This document shows positions 32,052 through 41,469 of a DNA stretch of 64,000 nt, piece by piece. Numbering within the stretch: the stretch's first letter is position 1; every line of letters starts with the position of its first letter. Below the pieces are notes generated by a model, which was not told where the DNA came from, did no database searches, and saw only the letters and a program-made list of their open reading frames with translations. A program made the position numbers and the translations under genes. Origin of the DNA: Effrenium voratum (taxonomy: Eukaryota; Sar; Dinophyceae; Suessiales; Symbiodiniaceae); NCBI GenBank assembly GCA_963377175.1, contig CAUJNA010003817.1, positions 322,457 through 386,456 on the forward strand, in the 5' to 3' direction.

Positions 32052-33260
32052 GGCCTACTACACCTCCTCACAACACGCAGGCCGCCATCACAGCCGCGCT
32101 GCTGGCCTACTACACCTCCCCACAAGTGGACGCCCTGTTGGGAGACTACCGCACGGCGAGCGCGCAGGACACGCAGACGCAGGCGGCCATCACGGGCGCG
32201 CTGCTGGCCTACCGGACAGGCCCGGACCAGGACGTGTTCACAACCAACCAAATCACCTCGGCGCTGGTGGCGTACCGCTCAGCCGCCGACCAGGACACGG
32301 CAACGGCCTCGAGCATCGCAGCCGCCCTGCTCAGCTACTACACCGCCGCGCAAGTGGACGGTTTGTTGGCCGGCAAGCTCGGAGTCACGGAGGCAGCCTT
32401 GGCCCTGCAAATAGCCGTGCGCTTTCCGGTGGCCGCCATAGGAGAGCAGATCCTGGCCCCCACGGACGTCTCACTGTCAAACTGGACGGTTCCCAGCAGC
32501 GGCTGCAGCGTGGTCCTGGCCACGCACACTGCGGGCGCAGTGAGCGTGGACGGCTACACTCTGACCCTGGCAGTGAACCCGTGGAACATTGTGCGCACCT
32601 ACAACTTGACTCCCGGCCGAGAGCTCCTCTTTGCCTGCCGGTACCGGCTCGGCACGGCCTCCAACTTCGTGGCGCACCTGTACGGCAGCTTCGCGGGAGA
32701 CCAGGGCAGCACGGCCAAGATGTACTTCACCGTGCCGCCAAACGGAGTTGCGAACGGCCGGGCCTGCCCAACCAGACGGCAGGAACGGTGGACGTCTACG
32801 GCCTCCAGATCCTGGACGCAACCCTGGAGGCCGGCAACACAGTGGAGGAGGAGGACACGGCGGCCTCGGCCCTGCTGCTGAAGCACGAGTTCCTCGACGG
32901 AGGGGCCGACGACGTCACGCTGGCCACCCTGGGCGAGGTGCTGCTGGAGCCCACTCTCACCACGTTAGGCAATTTTCTGGTGCGCTCCAACAGCCAGAGT
33001 TCCGTGACCTTGGCCAGCTTCACAATGGGAGGCTTCCAGCTGGAGGGCTACGCCATGACCCTGAGCGCCCTCGCCTGGAACATTGTGCCGGTACCGGCTG
33101 GGCACGGCCTCCAACTTGGTGATGTACGTCAGCGCGGCCGACAACGACTACGTGGGCGTCACCGGCACCTTCCTCGGCACGCCCGCGCAGGGTGTCTGGA
33201 GCACGGCGCGCCTAGACTTCTCGGTGCCGCCGGGCGGAATCGCGAAGCTGCACTTCGGAG
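32037..33260 (+). pseudogene. Fibre-like protein, 3' part, after LINE
   Basis: Continues the gene that starts at 21139. Repeats such as LLAYYTSPQVDALLGDYRTA give way to two beta-rich domains. Each has the pattern SNWTV, GYTLTL, NPWNIVRTYNLTPGRELLF, CRYRLGTASNFV, resembling a carbohydrate-binding sandwich. Compared with 57.18-58.55 kb, this copy lacks about 60 bp of stalk near 32.07 kb and has further indels near 32.75 and 33.08 kb. It runs at GGIAKLHFGAFGGS into the integrase frame without a stop. The tandem sandwich domains would form the tip of the fibre; that role is inference. Confidence 0.75.
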
Positions 33261-33261
33261 C

Positions 33262-33955
33262 CTTCGGAGGCTCGATCCTCGACCTCATCGACTTCAGCCA
33301 GAACACCCGGGGGAAGACGAAGTATGGCCTGGTGGTGATGGACGTCTTCACCCGGGAGGCTGCCGTGGAACCCCTGCACAACAAGAACGCCGAGACGGTC
33401 GGCCGGGCCACCAAGCGCGCCGCGCAGGAGCTGACGGGGGAGGACAAGAACTTTGTGGTCACGACACACCTGGGCAACAAGTTCGCCACGCTGGGCCGGG
33501 AGCTGCCCGAAGCCGTGCACCGGACGAAGCGGCCCGAGGACCGCAACGCCACGACCGTGGTGGGCCGGGGCATCCAGACGCTGAAGAAGGACCTGGCCAC
33601 GAGGGTGGCGCGCAAGGGCGGGCAGAGCGACCACTTTGAGCGGGCGGCCGGGGCCTACAACGCCCGGCCGCACAAGACGGTGTACGGCGCACCCGAGGAC
33701 GTGGAGAAGCAGCCGGCGAGTTCCGGGACAACGCCGACAAGTTCCAGCACAACAAGGACCTCACGGACCGGCGCATGAAGGCCGTGGAGGACGCGGGGGC
33801 TTTCCGAGCTCCGACGAACGCGGCGAGGAGCTTCAACCCACGTGCAGCAGCTGCGGGCCGTGGACTCCATGACCGTCCGCAGCACGGAGGGCCGGGAGAC
33901 CCTGCTGAAGCTGACGCTGCGCCGCAGGGCAGCGGCAACGCGGCGGGCCGACTGA
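33262..33955 (+). pseudogene. Polinton-type integrase (rve)
   Basis: The frame reads LIDFSQNTRGKTKYGLVVMD (first catalytic Asp region) and VFTREAAVEPLHNKNAETV. TTHLGNKFATL follows at the second acidic position, where Asp has become His. Then come EAVHRTKRPEDRNATTVVGR, LKKDLATRVARKGG and YNARPHKTVYGAPEDVE, the C-terminal signature of Polinton integrases. Later frames give AVEDAGAFRAP and LRAVDSMTVRSTEGRETLL, the expected C-terminal tail, after indels near 33.73 and 33.84 kb. The first third of the domain is missing where it joins the fibre frame. It would integrate the element DNA; this copy is inactive. Confidence 0.75.
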
Positions 33956-34204
33956 CGAGACGGGGCAGGCCGGCAGCTGTGAGGCAGCCTCCTAGGCCCA
34001 GGACCCTCGACTAGCTTTTTTTCAAAAACTGGTTTTTTGAGGCACTCTTCAGGCCTCCTGCGTCCAGGAAGCTTGATTGGACCCCTTTTTTGCGCAATGT
34101 GCAGGCTGGGGGAATTCGGGCCCTGCTCAAGCCCTTTTTGGGTTAGGGTTTGCGGTCCTCGGGAAACCAACGGGTTGGGCGAACCAGTAACAAACAAACG
34201 GGGC

Positions 34205-34345
34205 TGGCGCAACACGAGCTATTAGCCTAGGGTCTATATATATGTAGGGCCTAGGCTAATAGCATTTTGTAGCGCAAAACCGTGCAAAACCGTGCAAAAC
34301 CGTGCAAAAGCTATGCCCTAGAGGAATAGCATTTTGTAGCGCAAA
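34205..34345. other. Hairpin with GCTATTAGCC stem and GCAAAACCGT repeats
   Basis: GCTATTAGCCTAGG... pairs with ...CCTAGGCTAATAGC around a TATATATA loop (34209-34263). It is followed by three GTGCAAAACC repeats and a second, broken copy of the stem. The same architecture, with other stem bases, occurs at 41.2-41.43 kb. It lies 3' of the integrase gene. Confidence 0.75.
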
Positions 34346-34452
34346 ACCTCTTACATCATGTGACCTACAAAAACAGCTTAAATTGACACAAGCTCAGAGC
34401 ATGCGCGGCGTTCCCAGGCTCACGTTGTTTTTGGAACAGCTCAGCCCATAAA

Positions 34453-34487
34453 ACAAGCATATGACTACTGGCAGGATCAACCAGGTT
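34453..34487 (-). rRNA. SSU rRNA 5'-end fragment, copy 1
   Basis: On the minus strand this is the universal eukaryotic SSU rRNA start (ACCTGGTTGATCCTGCCAGT, continuing AGTCATATGCTTGT). About 34 bases match as I recall the conserved sequence, then similarity stops. It is a fragment, not a functional rRNA gene. Confidence 0.75.
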
Positions 34488-34528
34488 TCTTTTCTTTGCA
34501 TGCTGCTTTGTCGCTGGAATCCAGCCCG

Positions 34529-34567
34529 TGAGACAAGCATATGACTACTGGCAGGATCAACCAGGTT
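34529..34567 (-). rRNA. SSU rRNA 5'-end fragment, copy 2
   Basis: Second fragment 80 bp away in the same orientation. It extends four to five bases further into the rRNA (CTTGTCTCA). The two differ after that point, so they are tandem but separately diverged pieces. Confidence 0.75.
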
Positions 34568-34724
34568 GCATTTTTTTTGCGCCAGAAATGCTTGCAAGGA
34601 AGCTCTCTGCAATCCAGCGGAACTTGGGCAAGTGCCTTCATTAAACAATTTGCAGTTTGTGACTCTCGAACCGCTACTACGACATGACAGCAGGACATCA
34701 ACAGCAGGCAAACCAGTACTTAAA

Positions 34725-35990
34725 AAACGAACCCCCCGTACCCGTTGGGCGAACCAGTACTTAAAAAAACGAAACCCCCCAGGCACGTTGGCAGACCAGT
34801 ACTCGGAAAAAAAAAACCGAAACCCCTCCAGATGGGCAGACCAGAACTTAAAAAACCCGACACCTATCCCCAGACCCGTTGGGCAGACCAGTACTAAGCC
34901 AAAAATGCCGGGCCCTTTGGGCAACCCAGTACTTGAAAAAACGAACCCTCTCGGGGCCCGTTGGGCTAACCAGTACTTAAAAAAACCCGACCCCTATCCC
35001 CCAGACCCGTTGGGCGAACCAGTACTTAAAAAAACCCGACCCCTATCCCGCAGACCCGTTGTGCTTGAAAAAACCCGACCCCTATCCCCCAGACCCGTTG
35101 GGCGAAAGGGTACTTTAAAAAAAACGAAACCCCTCCAGACCCGTTGGGCGAACCAGTGCTTGAAAACGAATCCCCCAGGCCCGTTGGGCAGACCAGTACT
35201 TGAAAAAAAAATGAAACCCCCAGACCCGTTGGGCGAACCAGTACTTGAAAAAAATCAAAACGCCCTCCAGACCCGTTGGGCGAGGCAGTACTAAGCCAAA
35301 CCCCCCCGGGCCCGTTGGGCAGACCAGTACTTGAAAAAAAAATGAAACCCCCAGACTTGTTGGGCGAACCAGTGCTTGAAAAAATCAAAACGCCCTCCAG
35401 ACCCGTTGGGCGAGGCAGTACTAAGCCAAACCCCCCCGGGCCCGTTGGGCAGACCAGTACTTGAAAAAAATGAAACCCCCAGACCCGTTGGGCGAACCAG
35501 TACTTGAAAAAATCCAAACGCCCTCCAGGCCCGTTGGGCGAGGCAGTACTAAGCCAAACCCCCCCGGGCCCGTTGGGCAGACCAGTACTTGAAAAAAATG
35601 AAACCCCCAGACCCGTTGGGCGAACCAGTACTTGAAAAAATCCAAACGCCCTCCAGGCCCGTTGGGCGAGGCAGTACTAAGCCAAACCCCCCCGGGCCCG
35701 TTGGGCAGACCAGTACTTGAAAAAAATGAAACCCCCAGACCCGTTGGGCGAACCAGTACTTGAAAAAAACCGAACCCGCCCAGACCCGTTGGGCAAATCA
35801 GTACTTTACAAAAATAAACGAACCTTCCAGACGCGTAAGCCAAAAAACCCCAGACCTGTTGGGCAAATCAGTACTTTTAAAAAATACACGAACCTCCCAA
35901 ACGCGTTGGGCGGACCAGTACTAAGCGAAAAACCACAGACCCGTTGGGCGAACCAGTACGAAAAAAGAGAATGACCCCTCCCCCAGACCC
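34725..35990. repeat. CCCGTTGGGCGAACCAGTAC tandem array
   Basis: About 24-26 units of 45-65 bp share the core CCCGTTGGGCGAACCAGTAC, followed by an A-run and a C-run. Sets of three units repeat as a higher-order block from 35.15 to 35.75 kb. Open frames through it encode only repeated Pro/Gly/Lys peptides and are not called genes. The core is the reverse complement of units at 19.2 and 54.2 kb. Confidence 0.9.
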
Positions 35991-36164
35991 GTCTGGCACC
36001 AAGCCCAACCCCAACCCTGCCTCCCATTTGGACGAATCCAGGCCGGCGTCCTCCGCATCACCTGTCGCATCCAGGCCGGTTTGACCAGTATCAAACACGT
36101 CGGGCCCTGGTACCAGGGCCTGGAGTCGGGGCATACTGAGAGAGTCTATAACACGGCAGCCTGC

Positions 36165-36425
36165 GGTTGTCCAAGTTCCTTGTCCAAGTTCCCCGGGCGA
36201 ACTTGGACAGTGGCTCCTCAGAGGAAAACACGTGATAAAACTTGTCCAAGTTCCTTGTCCAAGTCCAAGTTCGGGTTCCCGGGGCTGGAGCCTGCCTGGA
36301 ATCGGGGCACTCCTGCTGGGATACTTAAACTGTTATAACAAGACAACCAGAAGCCTGAACTTGGACAAGAAACTTGGACAAATGTTTTCCTCTTGCAGAT
36401 CGACTTGTCCAAGTTGGAGCAATTC
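36165..36425. repeat. TGTCCAAGTTC direct and inverted repeats
   Basis: At least seven copies of TGTCCAAGTT in both senses. One pair forms a clean hairpin, TGTCCAAGTTC, loop, GAACTTGGACA, near 36185-36213. No gene is seen. Confidence 0.7.
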
Positions 36426-36479
36426 TGGAAATTCTTCGCAGGACAGGTCGTTTCCTGAGCGGACGAGCTCTGCTGGGTC

Positions 36480-36874
36480 CGGCCACCAGCAAGCAAGCCT
36501 CGGACCCCGTGGTGCCCTGGGCCGTGCACCGGCATCTTCCTTGGACCTTCAAATCGGGCAAGACCGTGGCGCTGATCAGCTCGAAACCGGAGCAGTGTCG
36601 AGGCGTCTTCGAGAGAATCTACGTCTTCAGCCCGAGCGTTCACGTCGACGACGGCTGCATCCCCGTTAAGAACATTGAGGAGACCTGGGGGTAACACGAG
36701 CGTGAACAGGCCTGCTGGGACGAGTGGACAAGCCGGCGCATCCAGCAGCAGCGCAAGGTTACGGAGGCGTGAGACGAAGAAACTGTACCAGGTCCTGAAA
36801 ATAATCGACGACCACGCCGACACCCGCAGCCCACAAGTCCCACGGCGCCCTTGACACGCTCTTCATCCGAGGCC
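36480..36874 (+). pseudogene. Packaging ATPase remnant, copy 2
   Basis: Pieces in two or three frames match copies 1 and 3: TSKQASDPVV, then FKSGKTVALISS (Walker A, first part lost), RIYVFSPSVHVDDGCIPVK, and after further indels HGALDTLFIRG. The foldback element begins exactly after that point, at 36875. Several stops show it is dead. Confidence 0.8.
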
Positions 36875-37335
36875 CTCTCTCTTTAGAGGGGGTTTCCCAA
36901 ATGGCTTATATTCTACCTGAGAGGCTCCCAGCACTCGTCCGTCCAGCATTTGACCTCGTCCTGCGAAGGATTCAAAGTCTAAAACACTGCGTGGAGGCGT
37001 GAGGCTGCAAAATAGAGACCCCTAGATATGCTTGCAATTTGGCTCCAGGTTGCATTTCAAGCGAGCCAACCTTTGCAGGGCTAAGAAAAACAAAAAAAAA
37101 AGAAAACAAGGGGTCCCAAAAAAAGGGGTCCCCGAAAAAAAGGGAAAAGGGGTTTCCTTTGGCAAAGCTTGACATCGCTTGAAATGCAACCTGGAGCCAA
37201 ATTGCAGCGCATATCTAGGGGTCTCTATTTTGCAGCCTCACGCCTCCACGCAGCGTTTTAGACTTCGAATCCTTCGCAGGACGAGGTCAAATGCTGGAAT
37301 ATAAGCCATTTGGGAAACCCCCTCTAAAGAGAGAG
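36875..37335. mobile_element. Foldback element (MITE-like), copy 2
   Basis: Same ends and arms as copy 1 (about 461 bp), inserted in the ATPase remnant. The right flank is the AGGAACCTAT hairpin rather than the rest of the ATPase, so the right side has been rearranged. Confidence 0.9.
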
Positions 37336-37492
37336 ATAGGAACCTATAGGAACCTATAGGAATCTTATAGGAAACCCATAGGAAACCCATAGGAAGTCCA
37401 TAGGAAAAGCAGAAGAGGGCTTCCTATGAGTTTCCTATGGGTTTCCTATGGGTTCCTATAAGATTCCTATAGGTTCCTATAGGTTCCTATAA
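37336..37492. repeat. Long inverted repeat of CCTATAGGAA units
   Basis: The left arm (ATAGGAACC, TTATAGG, AAACCCATAGG units) and right arm (its complement) pair over about 70 bp around a short AGCAGAAGAGGG loop. Each arm is itself a tandem of CCTATAGG or CCCATAGG words. It would form a strong hairpin as DNA or RNA. Confidence 0.85.
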
Positions 37493-37559
37493 GGGCCCAA
37501 AAAACTCCGAGCTCCCAGCTTCCTGCCGCGCCTGCCTGGCATAGAAGCCTCCAGCCTGC

Positions 37560-37622
37560 CTGCACCACACCGAGGTCGGAATTCCGACTTCGCTCTGCAC
37601 CGAGGTCGGAATTCCAACTTCG
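37560..37622. repeat. GTCGGAATTCCGAC palindromes
   Basis: A perfect 14-bp palindrome GTCGGAATTCCGAC, and a second copy with one arm changed (GTCGGAATTCCAAC), follow the shared word CACCGAG. They sit just upstream of ATPase copy 3. Confidence 0.6.
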
Positions 37623-37627
37623 CTTTT

Positions 37628-38520
37628 TTGCCGAAAAAACCCATCACCGGGCCAGTGCCGGAGGTCTGTCAGCGCTGCTGTCCTCGCGGTACCGTGACAG
37701 AGTGTTTTTTTTGCACCATTCACACGCCCTGCCCGCCATGTACGGGCATCTTCCTCGGGCCATCAAAATCGGGCAAAACCGTGGCTCTGATCAGCCTGAT
37801 TCTGGAGCAGTATCGCGGCGTCTTTGAGAGAATTTACGTCTTCAGCCCGAGTGTGAACATAGACGACGGCTGGATCCCCGTCAAGAAGTACATTGAGGGG
37901 GACCTGGGGGTGAACACAGAGCGGGAGCAGACGTATTGGGACGAGTGGGACGAGGCGGCGCTGCGGCGCATCATCCAGCAGCAGCGCAAGATCACGGAGG
38001 CGTCCAAGAAGTTGGAAATGAAGAAACTGTACCAGGTGCTTGTAGTCATCGACGACTTTGCTGACACGCCGCAGTTGCACAAGCCTCACGGCGCCCTGGA
38101 CACTCTCTTCATCAGGGGCCGGCACATGCAGATAAGCACCTGGGTGAGCTCGCAGAAGCTGCGGCTCATCAGCGCAGCCGTGCGGGTGAACATGCAATTC
38201 CTCTGCTGCTGGAGGCTGCGCAACTGAGCGCCGCCCCCATCGGCGTCTTTTTCAAGTGCAAAACGCTCTTCAAAGCGCTTGTAGAACATTTCATTCCTCG
38301 GCTTCAGGTAGTAGACAAAGAGGAAACTGTAGGGTTCCCGCGTGGCCTGCTCATACAGCCGGTACAGCTGCTCCTTTGGCAGCAGGGCGCTCAGCTCCTC
38401 AATAACGGCGTCCAGCTCGTGCTGGAGAAGCTGTTCGCCAGCTCCACGCTGATCAACGCGAAGTGTGAGAATATCTCCTGCTGCACCTCCGTCGCAGCCG
38501 TCCAGCCGCCCGTCGTCCGC
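37628..38520 (+). pseudogene. Packaging ATPase (FtsK/HerA-A32 type), copy 3 with internal inversion
   Basis: The cleanest of three copies. CTGIFLGPSKSGKTVALI contains Walker A, then YVFSPSVNIDDGWIPVKKYI, YQVLVVIDDFADTPQL (Walker B) and LFIRGRHMQISTWVSSQKLR, open to WRLRN at 38223. The next 211 bp (38224-38434) are inverted: read on the minus strand they continue QHELD, AVIEELSALLPKEQLYRLYE, KPRNEMFYKRFEERFALEKD. After 38434 the plus strand resumes with LFASSTLINAKCENISCC. The start is uncertain: an ATG at 37628 exists, but its first 25 residues (with CQRCCPRGTVTECFFC) do not match copy 1. The minor capsid gene follows by about 30 bp. Confidence 0.8.
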
Positions 38521-38534
38521 CGGACGGGCGGGTT

Positions 38535-38547
38535 CCTAAAGAAAAGG
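38535..38547 (+). promoter_or_regulatory. TTCCTAAAGAAAAGG leader before minor capsid ATG
   Basis: A CCTAA(A)GAAAA word immediately precedes the ATG here. It also precedes the minor capsid start at 16731 and the fibre starts at 55893 and 63955 (CTCCTAAGAAAAC). A shared late-type promoter or leader element is an inference. Confidence 0.4.
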
Positions 38548-39302
38548 ATGACGACTATCTACGTGGACAGCCGCAAGAGGGTGGCCGGCTCGGACAGCGA
38601 CTTTGAGGTAGACCTGGGAGAGTCCCTGCACTTGCAGAGCGACGCCCGGCTCGCCGTCTACAAGATCCGCCTGGCCGACAGCTTCCTCTCGACGGACCGG
38701 GGCCGTTACCTCTACTGGGTTGACGCCGCGCTGGGCACGCTGAACTGGGCGTTGTTGCCCGAGGGCGCGTACACTGGCGCACGGTTGGCCGCCTGGATCA
38801 GCTCCAACTTTGCCACCGCCACCTAAGCGAGACCACGAACAGCCTGAGCGTAGCCTACGACGGCAACAGGCTCATCCTGAACGACCTGGAGCTGCGCCAG
38901 CAATTCCCTGATGCCGCGGACTACCCTGCTGCGCCGCCCGCCTCTCCCACCAAGCCCTTCAGCGTGGACCACATGCTGGGCCCGAGCTTTGTCTCCGGCG
39001 GGCAGCAGGTCTTTGAGTTCGTCCGGATGATGGCGCACAACGAGGTCTACCTGCGCTGCGCCCAGCTGGCCAACGCCAGCAGAGTGCTGGGCAACCTGGG
39101 CGACGACATCCTCTCCAAGATCACGCTGAAGAGCGGAGTGGGCACCATTGTGGAGACGGGCTCAGACGACGGGCACTTCATGGCCCTCAGGGGCCCGGTT
39201 ACCCTGAGGCACATGCGCTTCCGCCTGACCGACCTGGACGGCAACGTCGTCCGGCTTCGCGGGTCGTCTTTGTCGTTCGTGTTATATCTTGACCACGTAT
39301 AA
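38548..39302 (+). pseudogene. Minor capsid (penton-type) protein
   Basis: From the ATG at 38548 the frame reads TTIYVDSRKRVAGSDSDFEV, then LYWVDAALGTLNWALLPEGA. One indel near 38.82 kb creates a stop. The next frame continues with FSVDHMLGPSFVSGGQQVFE, SDDGHFMALRGPVTLRHMRF and ends LTDLDGNVVRLRGSSLSFVL. The last phrase, a DxxGxxVxLxGxxLSF strand pair, is characteristic of minor capsid or penton proteins of Polintons and relatives. Length is about 250 residues. It follows the ATPase and ends 4 bp before the AT-hook ORF, a compact virus-like spacing. Such proteins close the capsid vertices. Confidence 0.65.
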
Positions 39303-39306
39303 TTAA

Positions 39307-39687
39307 ATGGAGCCAACCGAACACGAGGCGGAGGCGCAAGAGGCGGAGGTGCACGCTGCGCCGGAGGCACCGCACGCTGCGCCACACGCTACGCCACACG
39401 CTGCGCCACACGCTACGCCACACGCTGCGCCACACGCTACGCAGGACGCTGCGCCGGAACCGAAACGGCGGGGCAGGCCCCCTGGGAGCAAGAACAAACC
39501 GAAGCAGGACGTGCCTACTGAGCCGGCTGCCCCAAAGCGCAAGCCAAAGCCTCCACTTGAGACGGCACCGGTTGAGGCACCGGCGGAGGCACCACCAGCG
39601 GAGGCACCACCGGCGCTGGCTGCACCGGAGCCGCCTCAGCAGTCCGCCTATGACCGGCTGACCACAGGCGCAAGCGTTCTAGTGTAA
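39307..39687 (+). CDS. AT-hook protein with Pro/Ala/His repeats
   Basis: The intact 126-codon ORF begins MEPTEHEAEAQEAEVHAA. Four to five HAAPHATP repeats follow, then a canonical AT-hook KRRGRPPGSKNKPKQ and a second basic stretch PKRKPKPP. The rest is Pro/Ala/Glu-rich and likely disordered. AT-hooks bind the minor groove of AT-rich DNA; a role in compacting the genome in the capsid, or in chromatin, is inference. It starts 4 bases after the minor capsid stop and ends 4 bases before the next ORF. Confidence 0.75.
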   Translation: MEPTEHEAEAQEAEVHAAPEAPHAAPHATPHAAPHATPHAAPHATQDAAPEPKRRGRPPGSKNKPKQDVPTEPAAPKRKPKPPLETAPVEAPAEAPPAEAPPALAAPEPPQQSAYDRLTTGASVLV

Positions 39688-39691
39688 AAGC

Positions 39692-39982
39692 ATGATGTCA
39701 ATCAAGCCCCGCAACAAGCCGCGGATGCTCCGGTGGTTCCGCAAGACGTACCCCAGTTACAACTTGCAGCCGCTGCTGCTGAAGCGCTACCGAGAACTGG
39801 AGGAGGCGCGGGCCTTCAACAACTGGCTTGGGGAGCGCAGGCAGGCGCAGGAGGGGCAGCGGCACCTGGACGACGTGAGCCGGCTGACGGAGGCCGTGCA
39901 CCGCCAGGTACCCCAGCTGCGCTACGCGCGGGCCGAGCGCCGGGGCGTGGAACGGGCGGCGGACGAAGTTGCGCAACGGTAA
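39692..39982 (+). CDS. Small basic protein of unknown function
   Basis: The intact 96-codon ORF reads MMSIKPRNKPRMLRWFRKTY, then an Arg/Glu-rich helical stretch (LLLKRYRELEEARAFNNWL, RRQAQEGQRHLDDVSRLTEA). It is strongly charged and probably all-helical. Spacing of 4 bases on both sides indicates the same compact cluster; a minor structural or DNA-binding role is likely but unproven. Confidence 0.6.
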   Translation: MMSIKPRNKPRMLRWFRKTYPSYNLQPLLLKRYRELEEARAFNNWLGERRQAQEGQRHLDDVSRLTEAVHRQVPQLRYARAERRGVERAADEVAQR

Positions 39983-39986
39983 AGAG

Positions 39987-41193
39987 ATGAAGACGCTTCG
40001 GGCGCACGGCTTCAACCAGCGCCCGCGCTTTGAGCAGGTGGTGGGCTACCTTGAGCGGAACGAGCCGCTGCCCCTGGACCAGCCGGACCGCAAGGCCACC
40101 TCGTTCATCACAAGCCACTTCTACCTGGACGATTTTGTACAGTCCAGCGAGGACCCCAACCCTCGGCCCCTGCAGCACACGCCTCTGCATCCCGAGGACG
40201 GCTTCCGCACTCCCGCAGAGGCCACGGACGAGGACGTGCGCCTTGCGCGGAGGTACCAAGGGTACGGCGGAACCCGCTTTGTTGAGGACGACCTGGCGGG
40301 AGACCCCGAGGCCGGCGCGCTGGCCAGCAACGGGCAGGGGCCGCCCTCCATCACGGACCGTCTGCGCAGCACTGCAGACGGCGCTCAGGCGGCAGCGGAC
40401 CTCATAGGCGCAGGGGCCGCGGGGCTCGCAGCCGCGCAGGCCTTCCGCTCTCAGCTGCCCCTGGACGCAGCTGAGTACGTGCGCCTGAACGTGCTGCCCC
40501 GTCCGGGCCAGGCGCAGCCGCCTCCGCAGATCATAGGCCGGCCCAGTGACGTGGAGCGCCTTCTGGATGAGGCGGGGCAGCGCGCGCAGGAGGTGGAGCG
40601 TGGCGCGGCGCAGGCCGTTGAGGAAACGGCGGCCGTGGCTGCGGAGGAGGGTGAGGTTGCCGTTGCCGCCGAGGGCGTGGGCGGAGCCTTTCATTACCTG
40701 GGAGGCCTGGCAGAAGGAGCAGCAGCCCTGGCGCCCACCGCGGGCGAGGTTGCTGGAACGTTGGCTGGTGCGGCGGAGTTGGCGCGGCGGCAACGGCGGG
40801 GCTGGCCGTTGGCATTGCGGGCGGCGCAGCCTACGGCACGGGCTGGGTCCTCGGAACACGCTCTTCCGGCCCCAGCAGGGTAGCGAGGACGCGGCCGTGC
40901 AGGACGTCCGGTCCGCCAACAACATGAACGACGCCACGCAGCCTCAGCACTTCACGCTGCGCACCGGCAGCAGCACGTCCGGCAGCCCCGCAAGCAGCCG
41001 TGCCTCCTCGCAGTCCGGCTTCCGCGTCCAGGCGCAGTCCAACACGCCGCGCCCCTTCTCCTGGGGCCTGAACCCCGTGGCTCTGCCCCAGTCCCAGCCG
41101 AGCTCGCGGGCAAGCTCCAGTTCCGGGCAGTCACGCCGGAGCCTGCCTCCGCCCAGCTTTGACCAGCTGGCGCGAGACATTGAGGCTGCTTAA
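39987..41193 (+). pseudogene. Virion-type membrane protein, frameshifted
   Basis: I start at the ATG at 39987 (MKTLRAHGFNQRPRFEQVVG), directly after the preceding stop. The N-terminal 130 residues are soluble (FITSHFYLDDFVQSSEDPNP). An Ala/Gly-rich amphipathic middle follows, then in another frame a glycine-zipper membrane helix AATAGLAVGIAGGAAYGTGW. In a third frame comes a Ser/Pro-rich tail ending PPPSFDQLARDIEAA. Two indels, near 40.79 and 40.86 kb, separate these. A capsid-internal or membrane-active protein is a plausible role; no family was recognised. Three hairpins follow its stop. Confidence 0.5.
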
Positions 41194-41199
41194 AAAATG

Positions 41200-41432
41200 C
41201 ACGGTTTTGCACGGTTTTGCGCTGAAAAAATGCTATTAGTCCAGCGCCTACGCAAATGTAGGCATGGACTAATAGCTCGTTTTGCACGGTTTTGGGCTAC
41301 AAAAAGCTATTACTCCAGTGCCTACTTAAATGTAGGCACTGGAGTAATAGCTTTTTTGCACGGTTTTGTGCCACAAAAACGCTATTCTTCCAGCGCCTAT
41401 ATCAATATAGACACTGGAAGAATAGTTTTCCT
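41200..41432. other. Three hairpins with compensating stem changes
   Basis: Three stem-loops in a row: GCTATTAGTCCAGCGCCTAC with GTAGGCATGGACTAATAGC; GCTATTACTCCAGTGCCTAC with GTAGGCACTGGAGTAATAGC; CTATTCTTCCAGCGCCTATA with TATAGACACTGGAAGAATAG. They are separated by TTTTGCACGGTTTTG words. AGTCC/GGACT, ACTCC/GGAGT and CTTCC/GGAAG change together. They lie between the membrane-protein stop and the major capsid start, so transcript 3'-end formation is one possible role. Confidence 0.85.
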
Positions 41433-41452
41433 TCGCCGTACGAGTCAAAATG

Positions 41453-41466
41453 CGTGTATATAAACA
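41453..41466 (+). promoter_or_regulatory. TATA-like box before major capsid ATG
   Basis: GTGTATATAAACAA directly upstream of the ATG. Fibre copies have TCGTATAATAACG or TCGTATAACACC about 20-30 bases upstream, and the AT-hook gene has CGTATAATTAA. A shared TATA-type viral promoter is an inference. Confidence 0.4.
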
Positions 41467-41469
41467 AGC

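Noticed and set aside
34394..35974. Open frames of up to 242 codons in both strands of the 34.7-36.0 kb array
   Set aside because: Products are repeats of one peptide such as TRWANQYLKK or its mirror, as expected of an array whose unit avoids stops.
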